Under the pieces are notes generated by a model that did not search any database, had not been told where the DNA came from, and saw only the letters and a program-made list of their open reading frames with translations. This document shows, in pieces, positions 37,108 to 47,723 of a DNA stretch of 64,000 nt (its first letter is position 1; each line of letters starts with the position of its first letter). A program made the translations under genes and the position numbers. Location of the stretch: positions 62,001 through 126,000 of the forward strand of contig NZ_JAPCZG010000001.1 of the NCBI RefSeq assembly GCF_025938155.1, written 5' to 3'. This DNA comes from Novosphingobium sp. KCTC 2891 (GTDB lineage: Bacteria > Pseudomonadota > Alphaproteobacteria > Sphingomonadales > Sphingomonadaceae).

Positions 37108-37848
37108 ATGGCAAATTGGAACGACCCCCAGCCCCGGACGGGCTTCGGCGCGTCTCCGAGCCTTTCCGGCGTCAACAGCCGCAGCGAAGTGTTCGATGCG
37201 GGCCTGCGGCGCTACATGCTTTCGATCTACAACTACATGGCCTCGGGCGTGTTGCTTTCGGGCATCGTCGCGCTGCTGTTCGCGAGCAGCGGCGCCGCCG
37301 CCGCCGTGTTCGGCACGCCGCTGCGCTGGCTTGTGGCGCTGGCCCCGCTGGCTTTCGTCATGGTGATGAGCTTCGGCATCAACCGGCTTTCGACCACCGC
37401 GGTGCGTGGCCTGTTCTGGGCTTTCAGCGTCGTGATGGGCATGTCGCTGTCGTCGATCTTCTTCGTCTACACCGGCCCCTCGATCGCGGCGACGTTCTTC
37501 GCCACGGCGGGCGCCTTCGCGGGTCTGAGCCTGTTCGGCTACACCACGCAGAAGAGCCTGTCGGGCATGGGCACGTTCCTGATCATGGGCCTTGTGGGCA
37601 TCCTGATCGCGTCGCTGGTCAACATCTTCCTGCAGTCGCCGGGCCTTGCCTGGGGCATCAGCTTCCTTGGCGTGCTGATCTTCGCGGGATTGACCGCTTA
37701 TGACACGCAGCGGCTCAAGGACCAGTATGCCTACCTTGCCGGCACCGATTTCGCGGGCAAGGCCGTGGTCATGGGTGCGCTGACGCTCTACCTCGATTTC
37801 ATCAACATGTTCACGTTCCTGCTGCAGTTCATGGGCGATCGCCGCTGA
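37108..37848 (+). CDS. Bax inhibitor-1/YccA family membrane protein
   Basis: The 246-residue product has seven hydrophobic segments after a polar N-terminus of about 35 residues, and the family end-motif TAYDTQRLKD. Bacterial BI-1 homologues include pH-sensitive calcium-leak channels and the YccA modulator of FtsH; the role here is not fixed by context. A strong terminator follows 29 bases past the stop. Confidence 0.9.
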   Translation: MANWNDPQPRTGFGASPSLSGVNSRSEVFDAGLRRYMLSIYNYMASGVLLSGIVALLFASSGAAAAVFGTPLRWLVALAPLAFVMVMSFGINRLSTTAVRGLFWAFSVVMGMSLSSIFFVYTGPSIAATFFATAGAFAGLSLFGYTTQKSLSGMGTFLIMGLVGILIASLVNIFLQSPGLAWGISFLGVLIFAGLTAYDTQRLKDQYAYLAGTDFAGKAVVMGALTLYLDFINMFTFLLQFMGDRR

Positions 37849-37876
37849 ACAGGGCCGGATAGGACGTCAGTTCGAG

Positions 37877-37915
37877 ATGCCCGGTGGGTCGAATGACCTG
37901 CCGGGCATTTTCTTT
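37877..37915 (+). terminator. Rho-independent terminator after the Bax-inhibitor gene
   Basis: ATGCCCGG (37877-37884) pairs with CCGGGCAT (37901-37908); inside, GGTC pairs with GACC around a GAAT loop. A T-rich tail (TTTTCTTTG) follows. Confidence 0.85.
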
Positions 37916-38009
37916 GTCTGCCAATGTGGTTATATTCCCGTTCATCACGGAGAAAGTACCCCGTCCGCAACCTGGCGGATCGTTTGTGGGCGCTTTCGGG
38001 GGAGTTCTG

Positions 38010-38789
38010 ATGTTTCATTCACCGCGCCTTGCCGTGCTTCTGCGTTCCGCTCCGGCCATGGCCGCCGCCGGGCTGGCCCTTGCGCTTGCCTCGTGCGCGA
38101 AGCCGCCGCCGCCCCCTCCGCCGCCGCCGCCGCCCAAGGTGGTGATCATTCCGCCGCGGCCCACGCCGCCGAATGGGGCCAGCCTGAACGTGGCGCTGCC
38201 GCCTGCCGATGCATCCGGCCTGCGGCAGTCGGTCAATCGCAACATTTCGCCGGCGCAGATGCTGTGGAACCTGCGTTCGGCCTACAACGTCGCCGCGCTG
38301 AATTGCAGCGCCCCGCAGCACGTTGACATCCTGCCGCGCTACCGTGCCTTCCTCACCTCGAACGCCAAGGTGCTGACCAGCACCAACAAGGCGGTCGATG
38401 CGGATTTCCGCAAGAAGTACGGCGCCCGCTTTGTCGCCCCGCGTGAAGCGTACATGACCTCGGTCTACAACCATTTCGCGCTGCCGCCGACGCTGTCGGA
38501 CTTCTGCGATGCTGTGCTGGCGGTCAGCCGCGACGGCATGGTGGTGAAGCCGGTGGAGCTTGAGGCATTCGCGGTGCGCAGCCTGCCGAACATCGAAGTT
38601 GTGTTCGACGATTTCTACCGCCGCTACGAAAAGTATCGCACCGATCTGGCGATCTGGGAGGCGCAGTATGGTACGGCGTCGGCTTCTGCCGGCCTTGGGA
38701 CGCCGTCCGCGGCGAACCAGCCGGCGATCGTCCTGTCGTCGCTCTCGGCCGGGCAGGGGAGCAATCCGGCGAACGGCGGCGCGCGCTGA
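38010..38789 (+). CDS. Putative lipoprotein with polyproline segment
   Basis: I do not recognise the family. The 259-residue product has a lipoprotein signal ending LALASC (lipobox cysteine about 29), followed by a run of ten prolines, then a mostly helical domain (NISPAQMLWNLRSAYNVAALNC; YRAFLTSNAKVLTSTNKAVD) and a low-complexity Ser/Ala/Gly tail. It resembles hypothetical lipoproteins common in sphingomonads. The ATG has GGGGGAG upstream. It is an isolated gene between a terminator and the tRNA. Confidence 0.65.
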   Translation: MFHSPRLAVLLRSAPAMAAAGLALALASCAKPPPPPPPPPPPKVVIIPPRPTPPNGASLNVALPPADASGLRQSVNRNISPAQMLWNLRSAYNVAALNCSAPQHVDILPRYRAFLTSNAKVLTSTNKAVDADFRKKYGARFVAPREAYMTSVYNHFALPPTLSDFCDAVLAVSRDGMVVKPVELEAFAVRSLPNIEVVFDDFYRRYEKYRTDLAIWEAQYGTASASAGLGTPSAANQPAIVLSSLSAGQGSNPANGGAR

Positions 38790-38928
38790 GGTGCAGCGGG
38801 CGCCGATCCGGGGCGGCGCCTGCAAAAAAGTCAATTTTGCTCTTGGCGAATCTGCCGGCCCTGCGCTAAGGGCCGCGCTCCCGGCAGGGTATGGTTCTTC
38901 GGAGCGCCATGCCGGACGATACTGGAAC

Positions 38929-39004
<76 letters not shown>

Positions 39005-39020
39005 GATATCGGGCAATGTC

Positions 39021-39067
39021 ATATACCGAAAAGGCCGCCGGTCCCGCCGGCGGCCTTTTCGGTATAT
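39021..39067. terminator. 21-bp perfect hairpin after tRNA-Ala
   Basis: Arms at 39021-39041 and 39047-39067 are exact complements around a TCCCG loop. The stem core AAGGCCGCCGG is flanked by A4 on one side and T4 on the other, so it works as a terminator in either direction. Confidence 0.85.
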
Positions 39068-39143
39068 GGCCGTCCGGTGGATTGACCGGGCTGGGCATTT
39101 GATCGACCCTTGCAGGCTGCGGGATCGCGCCCCACCTCGCTAG

Positions 39144-40235
<1,092 letters not shown>

Positions 40236-40342
40236 TGCGCCTGCCGGGCTGACGGGTTTCCTTTCCCGCATCGCCCGGCCGTGCGCAAAGCGGCCCGAAG
40301 CGCCCTTCCAGTCCCGTCACAATTCCCTTAAGCCGCGCCCTC

Positions 40343-41476
40343 ATGAAGATCAGCCAGCTTGCCCATCTGACCGACGCCGCCACCTGCTCCCGGCTGGTGG
40401 TGAAGGTCGGTTCCGCCCTGCTTGTGGGCAAGGACGGGCAGCCGCGGCGCGAATGGCTGGCCGCGCTGGTGGCCGAAATCGCGGCGATGCGTGCGCGCGG
40501 GCAGGAAGTGATCGTGGTTTCCTCGGGCGCAATCGCGCTGGGCGCGCGCAAGCTGGGCCTCGCCAAGGGTGGTCGGGGCAGCCTGTCCGATGCGCAGGCG
40601 GCGGCGGCCGTGGGCCAGATCGCGCTCGCCGGGCTGTGGGCCGAACTGCTGGCCGGGCACGGCATCACGGCGGCGCAGGTGCTGCTGACTCTGGAAGACC
40701 TTGAAGACCGGCGGCGCTATCTCAACGTCACCGCCACGATGGGCACGCTGCTGGCAGCAGGCGCGGTGCCGGTGATCAACGAGAACGACACCGTCGCCAC
40801 GCAGGAAATCCGCTTTGGCGACAACGACCGGCTCGCGGCGCGCGTGGGCCAGGCAGCGGGCGCGAAAGGCGTTCTGCTGCTGTCCGACATCGACGGGCTG
40901 TATGACCGCGATCCGCGCCAGCCGGGCGCGGTGCGCATTCCCGTGGTCAAGGGCGTCACGCCCGAAATCCACGCGATGGCCACCGGCGGATCGTCGTCGG
41001 GCCTTGGCTCGGGCGGAATGACCTCGAAGTTGCAGGCGGCCGAGATCGCCGAGATGGCGGGCATCGCCCTGGCGATCATCGACGGCCAGCCGCTTTCGCC
41101 CGTGCAGGCGGCGCTTGGCGCGGACCGGGGCACGCTGTTCCTGCCGCGCGGGCGCAAGCAGGCGCGCAAGGCATGGCTGGGCGGCAAGCTGCGCGTGCGC
41201 GGCGCGGTCCATGTCGATGCCGGTGCGGCGGCGGCGCTGGCGAAGGGGTCCAGCCTGCTGGCGGCGGGTGTCACTGCCGTGGATGGCGATTTCCGGCGCG
41301 GCGATGCTGTCGAGGTGCAGGGACCGGACGGAGCGACCCTGGCACGCGGGCTGTCGGAGTACGATGCCGCCGAATGCGCCCGCGTCATGGGCCGACAGAG
41401 CGCCGAGCACGAGGAAATCCTGGGCTATGCCCCGCGTTCGGCACTGATCCACCGCGACCAGATGGTTCTGATCTGA
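40343..41476 (+). CDS. proB: Glutamate 5-kinase
   Basis: ProB phosphorylates glutamate in the first step of proline synthesis and is usually feedback-inhibited by proline. The 377-residue length is that of the two-domain form: amino acid kinase domain (VVKVGSALLV; INENDTVATQEI; GGMTSKLQAAEIA) and C-terminal PUA domain (about 285-365). A 1-base overlap (TGATG) joins it to the epimerase-like gene. Confidence 0.96.
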   Translation: MKISQLAHLTDAATCSRLVVKVGSALLVGKDGQPRREWLAALVAEIAAMRARGQEVIVVSSGAIALGARKLGLAKGGRGSLSDAQAAAAVGQIALAGLWAELLAGHGITAAQVLLTLEDLEDRRRYLNVTATMGTLLAAGAVPVINENDTVATQEIRFGDNDRLAARVGQAAGAKGVLLLSDIDGLYDRDPRQPGAVRIPVVKGVTPEIHAMATGGSSSGLGSGGMTSKLQAAEIAEMAGIALAIIDGQPLSPVQAALGADRGTLFLPRGRKQARKAWLGGKLRVRGAVHVDAGAAAALAKGSSLLAAGVTAVDGDFRRGDAVEVQGPDGATLARGLSEYDAAECARVMGRQSAEHEEILGYAPRSALIHRDQMVLI

Positions 41477-42396
41477 TGGGGGCAGAATTGCTGGCGGTGA
41501 CCGGCGCCACCGGGTTCGTCGGGCAGGCGGTGCTGGATCTGGCGCAGCGGCAGGGGCTGGAAGTGCGCGCGCTCGCCCGCCGCCCGCAGGAACCGCGCGC
41601 GGGTGTGGAATGGGTGCAGGGCGATCTGGCGGACAAGGCGGCGCTGCGGCGGCTGGTCGGCCGCGCCACCGTGGTCGTCCACATCGCCGGCGTGGTCAAC
41701 GCGCCCGATCCCGCCGGGTTCGAGGCGGGCAACGTCGCGGGCACGCTCAACGTGGTCGAGGCGGCGATGAAGGCCGGCGTGCCGCGTTTCGTCCACGTCT
41801 CCTCGCTTTCCGCGCGGGAGCCGCAGCTTTCGGTTTATGGTGCGTCCAAGCTGAAGGGCGAGCGGATCGTTACCGCCGCCCCGCTCGACTGGTCGGTGGT
41901 GCGCCCCCCGGCGGTCTATGGCCCCCGCGATACCGAGATGCTGGAGCTGTTCCGGCTCGCCCGGCGCGGTTTCATGCCCTTGCCGCCAGAGGGCAAGCTT
42001 TCGATCATCCATGTCGGCGATCTCGCCCGCCTGCTGCTGGCGCTGCTGCCGGGCGGCGAGGACGTGACCAGCATGACGTTCGAGCCGGACGACGGCCAGC
42101 CGGGCGGTTGGACGCACCACAGCCTTGCCCGCGCCATCGGTGTGGCGGTGGGCCGGCGCGTCACCCCGATGTCGCTGTCGCCCGGCCTGCTGCGGCTGGG
42201 CGCCCGCGCGGATCGCTTCTGGCGCAAGGACCGCGCCAAGCTGACCGAGGACCGCGTCGGCTATATGTGCCATCCCGACTGGATGGCCGGCGAGGCGATG
42301 CAGCCGCCCGGGCATTTGTGGAAGCCGCAGGTGGAAACGCGCATGGGTCTCCACGCCACTGCGGCATGGTACCGCGAGGCCGGGTGGCTGAAATGA
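41476..42396 (+). CDS. NAD(P)-dependent epimerase/dehydratase-like protein
   Basis: This 306-residue extended-SDR protein has the cofactor loop VTGATGFVGQAV (about 7-18) and a downstream VYGASKLKGE, where Tyr and Lys of the YxxxK pattern are visible. It looks like the atypical NDUFA9-type SDRs rather than a sugar epimerase. The reaction is unknown. The start overlaps the proB stop by one base. Confidence 0.75.
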   Translation: MGAELLAVTGATGFVGQAVLDLAQRQGLEVRALARRPQEPRAGVEWVQGDLADKAALRRLVGRATVVVHIAGVVNAPDPAGFEAGNVAGTLNVVEAAMKAGVPRFVHVSSLSAREPQLSVYGASKLKGERIVTAAPLDWSVVRPPAVYGPRDTEMLELFRLARRGFMPLPPEGKLSIIHVGDLARLLLALLPGGEDVTSMTFEPDDGQPGGWTHHSLARAIGVAVGRRVTPMSLSPGLLRLGARADRFWRKDRAKLTEDRVGYMCHPDWMAGEAMQPPGHLWKPQVETRMGLHATAAWYREAGWLK

Positions 42397-42424
42397 AGCG
42401 CCCACGCAACAAGAGGCATAGCCG

Positions 42425-43099
42425 ATGATCAAGCGCGAACTCCTTGGCACGGCGCAAGTGCCCGGCGGGGTGGAGCTGAAGCTGTACCAGCACGATCGCG
42501 ACTTCATGATCGTGCTCGGCCACAACGAACTGATGAGCAGCCGCATGAGCGGCTCGGAAGTCGCGCTCGCGGTGGAAACCTGCGCCCGGCTGGACAACAA
42601 GGCGTCTGCGCGCCTGTTGGTCGGCGGTTACGGCATGGGCTTCACCTTGCGTGCGGCGCTGGCCACGCTCGGCCCGAAGGCGCAGGTGGTGGTGGCCGAA
42701 CTCGTGCCCGAAGTGATCGATTGGGCGCGTGGGCCGATGGCGGACCTTGCCGCCGGTTGCCTTGATGATCCGCGCGTCACGGTGCGCATGGGCGATGTCG
42801 CCGACGCCATCGGCAACGCGAAGGCGGAAATGCCCGGAGGCTACGACGCGATCCTGCTCGATGTCGACAATGGCCCGGACGGACTGGTGCGCCGCGACAA
42901 CAACCGGATCTACACAAGCCGAGGCCTGCGCGCCGCGCGCGAAGCGCTCCGCCCCGGCGGCGTGCTTGCGGTCTGGTCCGCCGCCCCCGATCCCGCGTTC
43001 ACCCGCCGCCTTCAGGAAGCCTTCACGGTGGAAGAAATCACCGTCCGCGCCCGCGCGAACGGCAAGGGACCGCGCCACGTCATCTGGTTCGCCCGCTGA
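42425..43099 (+). CDS. Spermidine synthase-like SAM-fold protein
   Basis: The 224-residue product has a class I methyltransferase fold: glycine loop LLVGGYGMGFTLRAA, acidic VVVAELVPEVIDW and DAILLDVDNGPDGL after strand 4. This pattern is close to the spermidine synthase family, but the N-terminal beta-hairpin domain is short, so polyamine synthesis is uncertain. It is 28 bases past the epimerase-like gene and converges with the membrane protein gene, 7 bases apart. Confidence 0.7.
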   Translation: MIKRELLGTAQVPGGVELKLYQHDRDFMIVLGHNELMSSRMSGSEVALAVETCARLDNKASARLLVGGYGMGFTLRAALATLGPKAQVVVAELVPEVIDWARGPMADLAAGCLDDPRVTVRMGDVADAIGNAKAEMPGGYDAILLDVDNGPDGLVRRDNNRIYTSRGLRAAREALRPGGVLAVWSAAPDPAFTRRLQEAFTVEEITVRARANGKGPRHVIWFAR

Positions 43100-43106
43100 T
43101 CGCGGC

Positions 43107-44738
43107 CTAGTACAGGGCCACGCCGCTCGTGCCGTAGAACGTGCAGCCGGTGGACGCGGCGAGCGGGTGGGCGGCGAACCACGTCGTCGCGGCGGAGCGC
43201 GTGGGCAGCGGTGTTGCCATGCCGGTGCGCGCGTCGAACACGGTCAGCTTGCCGTAGGGATAGGTTTCAGCGCCCCAGCGGTCGGCGATGCGCAGGCCTT
43301 CGGGGGTGACTTCGCTCTGGTTGCGGATGGTGTTGGCGGAAAGGTCGCGGCCGGGGAAATCGGCGTAGAGCCTGTCGCCAAGGCCATAGGAGCCGACGAA
43401 AACCGGAACCGCCCCGTGATAGGGGCAGGTGCCATAAAGCAGCACCGCCGTGTCCTTGGCCGGCGTGCCCACCGCAGCCCGGAGCCGGGCGTAGAGCGCC
43501 TCTTGCCGGGCGGAGGCCTCCGCCCAGTTCATGCCGAGCTGCGTCACCAGCGTGCTGCCGCAGCCGATCATGCCCAGGAACAGGCCGGTGGCCGCGCGCG
43601 GATAGCGGCGGGCGAGCGCACACAGGCCGGCCGCCAGCAGCAGCGCGGCACCAAGCGTGCCGGCAACATTGTCGCGGTTGCCGATGCCGAAAGCGCCATC
43701 CTCGTAGAAGCCTACGGGCACGAAACCGGCGTAGCCCAGAACGAAGGCGACAAGGCCGCTGAGCGCGAGGAAGCGTGGTGACGGCGCTTCGAGCGATGGT
43801 GCAAAGGCGCGGCGGACCAGCGGGGCGGCGGCCACCGCCACAGCCACGCCGGGAAGCAGCGCGACGGGGTGGCCGAACGGTCCCGCCAGCACGCGCAGGG
43901 TCTGCCAGGGCAGCAACACGCCGAGCGTGCCGAAATCGGTGATGGCGGCCCGGACATAGATCACGGCGGTGCGCAGCGCGAAGTCGAGGGCGCCGCGCCG
44001 GGGCATCAGTTCGCCGCCGATCCACAACTGGAACGCGCATGTCGCGGCGAGCGGCAAGGTCACCGCCGCGACCGTCACCGCGAACCTGCGGTCGCGTCGC
44101 AAATCTCGCAATGACGACCCTTGCGCGGTCCACACGAACACCGGCACGGCCAGCAGCACGAACGCGAACAGGATGTAGGACAGCGCGCCCAGCAGCGCCG
44201 TCCCCGCCAGCGCGGCGAGCAGCGCAGGGCGGCGGCGCGTTTCGCCTTGCGCCAGTGCGACGACCAGCCACAGCGCCAGCGCGAAGCACAGCAGCGCCAG
44301 CGTCGCCATGTGGTTGGCATACCACATCCGCGTGGTGCTGAAGTGCGGCGCGCAGGCATAGGCCAGCACCAGCGGCAGCGCGAGCGGGGCGAAGCCGCGC
44401 AGACGGCGCAAGGCGTCGTGAAGCAGCAGCACCGCGCCCGCCAGCATCGCATGGTTGATCAGGTGCGGGCCGAGCGCGCTGCCCGGCATCGCTTTCCACG
44501 TGGCGATGTAGAGCAGGATCTGCGGTGGCCGCACGGCGAGGTTCGGCGCGGCGGCAAGTGTGCGGTACAGTCCCGCGACCGACTGGTCCGGGCTGGCCTT
44601 CAACAGCGCGAGGAAGCCCCAGTCGTCGGTGACGAAGCCCAGCCCGGCCACATAGAACAGCGCCGGAAGCACCACCGCCAGCAGCAGCACGAGCCGTTCG
44701 GCCAGCAGGCGCGGCGGGGTGGTTACGGACGTGCGCAA
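43107..44738 (-). CDS. Polytopic membrane protein, possibly GT-C glycosyltransferase-like
   Basis: The 543-residue product has about 10-11 hydrophobic segments and a soluble C-terminal part of about 130 residues. The first extracytoplasmic loop begins FVTDDWGFLALL; an acidic pair at this position is characteristic of GT-C transferases that use lipid-linked sugars, but no further family motif is clear. I cannot name a function. It is preceded 83 bases upstream by cysH on the same strand. Confidence 0.55.
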   Translation of the reverse strand: MRTSVTTPPRLLAERLVLLLAVVLPALFYVAGLGFVTDDWGFLALLKASPDQSVAGLYRTLAAAPNLAVRPPQILLYIATWKAMPGSALGPHLINHAMLAGAVLLLHDALRRLRGFAPLALPLVLAYACAPHFSTTRMWYANHMATLALLCFALALWLVVALAQGETRRRPALLAALAGTALLGALSYILFAFVLLAVPVFVWTAQGSSLRDLRRDRRFAVTVAAVTLPLAATCAFQLWIGGELMPRRGALDFALRTAVIYVRAAITDFGTLGVLLPWQTLRVLAGPFGHPVALLPGVAVAVAAAPLVRRAFAPSLEAPSPRFLALSGLVAFVLGYAGFVPVGFYEDGAFGIGNRDNVAGTLGAALLLAAGLCALARRYPRAATGLFLGMIGCGSTLVTQLGMNWAEASARQEALYARLRAAVGTPAKDTAVLLYGTCPYHGAVPVFVGSYGLGDRLYADFPGRDLSANTIRNQSEVTPEGLRIADRWGAETYPYGKLTVFDARTGMATPLPTRSAATTWFAAHPLAASTGCTFYGTSGVALY

Positions 44739-44821
44739 GCCATGCTCCGATCGGGAAGCCGGAGCCTAGAAGCGGTCGATATGATGTTCAACCTTTGCGG
44801 CTGGCAGCCGCCGGACGCCGG

Positions 44822-45634
44822 TCAGAATGCCGGATCGTAGCCGGGGGGCAGTTCGCCGGGCTTGTCCTCGGCGGCACCGGGGGCGTGAATGCCGCACTCG
44901 GTCTTGTCCCAGCCCTTCCAGCGGCCCGAACGCGGATCTTCGCCCGGCGCGACCTTGCTGGTGCAGGGGGCGCAGCCGATCGAGGGATAGCCTTCGGATT
45001 CCAGCGGGTGCCGGGGCAGGCCATGCGCGGTGAAGTAGCCGTCGAGCTGCTCCTTGTTCCACGATGCCAGCGGGTTGATCTTCAGCCGCCCTTGCGCGTC
45101 GGACTTGTCGATCTCGAAGCGCGGCAACCCGGCGCGGGTGCTGGACTGGAAGCCCTTGCGCCCGGTGATCGAGGCATCGAAGTGGAGCAGCGCCTTGGCC
45201 AGCGGCTGGACCTTGCGGATTTCGCAGCAGCCGTCCGGGTCCCACGACCAGCGCAGGCCATTGTCGTCCTTCTTCGCCAGCACATCGGCCTCGGGCGCGA
45301 TGATCTGGAGATTGGTGAGGCCAAGATGCGCCGCGAGTTCGTCGCGGTAGGCGACGGTTTCGGGGAAGTGCTTGCCGGTTTCCAGGAACAGCACCGCCAC
45401 GCCGGGATCGACCTCGGCAATCAGGTGGAGCAGCACCGCGCTCTCGGCGCCGAAGCTGGAGACGACCGCGAGGTCGCCGGCCAGCCCGTCGCGGATGACC
45501 GAGCGCAGCATGTCCTGCGTGTCGGTGCCGCGGAACAGGTTGTTCAGGCGGATCGCGTCGCTCTCGGTGAAGCGCGGCGCGGTATCGATCAGGTCGATCC
45601 GGCGATCCTGCTGCTGGCGCGTGGTGCTGCTCAT
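44822..45634 (-). CDS. cysH: Adenylylsulfate (APS) reductase, CysH family
   Basis: CysH reduces activated sulfate to sulfite with thioredoxin as donor. The 270-residue product carries the iron-sulfur ligand pattern of APS-type enzymes, CysCys136-137 and Cys221-x2-Cys224, plus the catalytic Cys247 in ECGIH. PAPS-type enzymes lack the cluster cysteines, so APS is the likely substrate. It is the last gene of the sulfite block, 31 bases after the DUF934 gene. Confidence 0.93.
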   Translation of the reverse strand: MSSTTRQQQDRRIDLIDTAPRFTESDAIRLNNLFRGTDTQDMLRSVIRDGLAGDLAVVSSFGAESAVLLHLIAEVDPGVAVLFLETGKHFPETVAYRDELAAHLGLTNLQIIAPEADVLAKKDDNGLRWSWDPDGCCEIRKVQPLAKALLHFDASITGRKGFQSSTRAGLPRFEIDKSDAQGRLKINPLASWNKEQLDGYFTAHGLPRHPLESEGYPSIGCAPCTSKVAPGEDPRSGRWKGWDKTECGIHAPGAAEDKPGELPPGYDPAF

Positions 45635-45665
45635 GTGCGGTTAGGTTCCCTTCAGGTCACGGGTT

Positions 45666-46094
45666 TCAGCCGTGACGCTTGGCCCAGATCGCGGGACGGC
45701 CATCGACCGTCTTCTGGTAGACTTCAGGCCAGGTCGCGAAGGCCTTGTCGGCGGCTTCGCGGCTGATGTCCTGCTCGGGTGCGAAGCTGTCGAAGCCGCA
45801 GCGGCGCATGTGCGAAAGCTGGTCCACCAGCACGTCGCCCACGGCGCGCAGTTCGCCGGCATAGCCATGCTCACGCAGGATCCGCGCCGCCGAATAGCCG
45901 CGGCCTTCGGTGTAGGCGGGGAAGTTCACCTCGACCAGCGCGATGCGGTCGAGGTGGGGCAGCAGCGCGCGCGCATCGTCGCCAGGCTCGATCCGGACGG
46001 CGGTGGCGTTGGACTGTTCGGCAAAGGCGTCGACGGTGACGGCCGGATCGCCCACCGGCTCGTCATCGCGGTAACGCAGGGTCTGCTCAACCAT
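45666..46094 (-). CDS. DUF934 family protein
   Basis: The 142-residue product matches DUF934, a small family found beside cysI and cysH in many proteobacteria and thought to help sulfite reduction. Visible conserved parts are LALVEVNFPAYTEGRGYS-like (ALVEVNFPAYTEGRGYSAA), LREHGYAGELRAVGDVLVDQ and MRRCGFDSF. The ATG at 46094 overlaps the cysI stop by 8 bases, implying coupled translation. The biochemical role is unproven. Confidence 0.85.
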   Translation of the reverse strand: MVEQTLRYRDDEPVGDPAVTVDAFAEQSNATAVRIEPGDDARALLPHLDRIALVEVNFPAYTEGRGYSAARILREHGYAGELRAVGDVLVDQLSHMRRCGFDSFAPEQDISREAADKAFATWPEVYQKTVDGRPAIWAKRHG

Positions 46095-47721
46095 AGATCG
46101 CTTCCTTGAACGGGGCCATGCCGATGCGGCGGTAGGTATCGAGGAAGCGTTCCCCGTCGCTGCGCTGGGCGAGATAGACATTGGTGGCCTTTTCGACCGC
46201 ATCGACGATGCCGTCCTCGCTGAAGCCCGGCCCGGTGATCGTGCCGAGCGAGGTATCCGCCGCTTCCGAGCCGCCGAGCAGCAGCTGGTAGTTCTCGGTG
46301 CCCTTGCGATCCACGCCGAGGATGCCGATGTGGCCCGCGTGGTGGTGGCCGCAGGCGTTGATGCAGCCCGAGATCTTCAGCTTCAGTTCGCCCAGCTCGC
46401 GCTGGCGGCCAAGGTCGGCGAAGCGTTCCGAGATCTTCTGCGCGACCGGGATCGAGCGCGCATTGGCGAGGCTGCAATAATCGAGGCCCGGACAGGCGAT
46501 GATGTCGCCGATCAGGTCGAGGTTGGCATCGGCCAGACCCGCCGCGTCGAGCTTCTGCCACAGCGCGTAGAGATCGGCCTTGCGGACGTGCGGCAGGACG
46601 ATGTTCTGCGCATGGGTGACGCGCAGTTCGTCGAAGCTCAGCTCCTTGGCCAGATCGGCCATCAGGCGGATCTGGTCGGCGGTGGCATCGCCCGGAATGC
46701 CGCCCACCGGCTTGAGGCTGATCGTGACGATCGCATAGCCCGGCTGCTTGTGCGCGTGGGTGTTCTGGTCGACCCACAGCGCGAAGTCGGGATCGGACAG
46801 GTCGAGATCGTCGGACAGGCCGGCTTCGAAGCCGGGCTGCTCGAAGAAGCCCTTGATGCGCTCCAGTTCGGCCGGCGGCGGCTCAAGCCCAAGCGTGAGG
46901 ATGTGCGCGAACTCTTCCTCGACCTGGCGGCGATATTCGTCGGCGCCGATTTCGTGGACGAGGATCTTGATGCGCGCCTTGTACTTGTTGTCGCGGCGGC
47001 CGTAGCGATTGTAGACGCGCAGGCAGGCTTCCAGATAGGAAATCATCTGGAGCGGCGGCACGAAATCGCCGATCACCGGCGCGATCATCGGCGTGCGGCC
47101 CATGCCGCCGCCCACGTAGAAGCGGCAGCCGATCTCGCCCGCGTCGTTCTGCACAAGCTGGATGCCGATGTCGTGCAGCTTCATCGCGGCACGGTCGGTA
47201 TCCGAACCGATGATCGCGATCTTGAACTTGCGCGGCAGGTAATCGAATTCCGGGTGGAAGGTCGACCACTGGCGCAGCAGTTCGGCATAGGGGCGCGGAT
47301 CGACGAGTTCATCGGCAGCGGCGCCGGCGAACTGGTCGGCCGTGGTGTTGCGGATGCAGTTGCCGCTGGTCTGGATGGCGTGCATCTCGACCGAGGCCAG
47401 ATCGGCCAGCAGGTCGGGCGCCTGTTCCAGCTTGATCCAGTTGTACTGGATGTTCTGGCGGGTGGTGAAGTGGCCGTAGCCGCGGTCGTACTTGTCCGCG
47501 ATATCGCCCAGCATCCGCATCTGCGCGCTGCTGAGCGTGCCATAGGGAATGGCCACGCGCAGCATGTAGGCGTGAAGCTGGAGATAGAGGCCGTTCTTCA
47601 GGCGCAGCGGCTTGAACTGGTCCTCGGTGATTTCGCCGGCGAGGCGGCGGCTCACCTGGTCGCGGAACTCCGCGACGCGGGTATCGACCATCTGCTGGTC
47701 GTAGCTGTCGTACTGGTACAT
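46087..47721 (-). CDS. cysI: Sulfite reductase hemoprotein (nitrite/sulfite reductase family)
   Basis: CysI reduces sulfite to sulfide using a siroheme coupled to a [4Fe-4S] cluster. The 544-residue product has both cluster/siroheme pairs: Cys410-x5-Cys416 (CPGLDYC) and Cys453-x3-Cys457 (CINACGHH). I set the start at the ATG 47721, 2 bases after the DUF2849 stop; upstream sequence is not conserved. No flavoprotein CysJ is in the window, so the electron donor is not evident. Siroheme precursor supply comes from cobA two genes upstream. Confidence 0.93.
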   Translation of the reverse strand: MYQYDSYDQQMVDTRVAEFRDQVSRRLAGEITEDQFKPLRLKNGLYLQLHAYMLRVAIPYGTLSSAQMRMLGDIADKYDRGYGHFTTRQNIQYNWIKLEQAPDLLADLASVEMHAIQTSGNCIRNTTADQFAGAAADELVDPRPYAELLRQWSTFHPEFDYLPRKFKIAIIGSDTDRAAMKLHDIGIQLVQNDAGEIGCRFYVGGGMGRTPMIAPVIGDFVPPLQMISYLEACLRVYNRYGRRDNKYKARIKILVHEIGADEYRRQVEEEFAHILTLGLEPPPAELERIKGFFEQPGFEAGLSDDLDLSDPDFALWVDQNTHAHKQPGYAIVTISLKPVGGIPGDATADQIRLMADLAKELSFDELRVTHAQNIVLPHVRKADLYALWQKLDAAGLADANLDLIGDIIACPGLDYCSLANARSIPVAQKISERFADLGRQRELGELKLKISGCINACGHHHAGHIGILGVDRKGTENYQLLLGGSEAADTSLGTITGPGFSEDGIVDAVEKATNVYLAQRSDGERFLDTYRRIGMAPFKEAIYG

Positions 47722-47723
47722 GG

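Noticed and set aside
38095..38135. CCG-rich simple repeat as a possible phase-variable tract
   Set aside because: It encodes a polyproline linker using mixed proline codons, so it is a low-complexity linker rather than a uniform slippery repeat.
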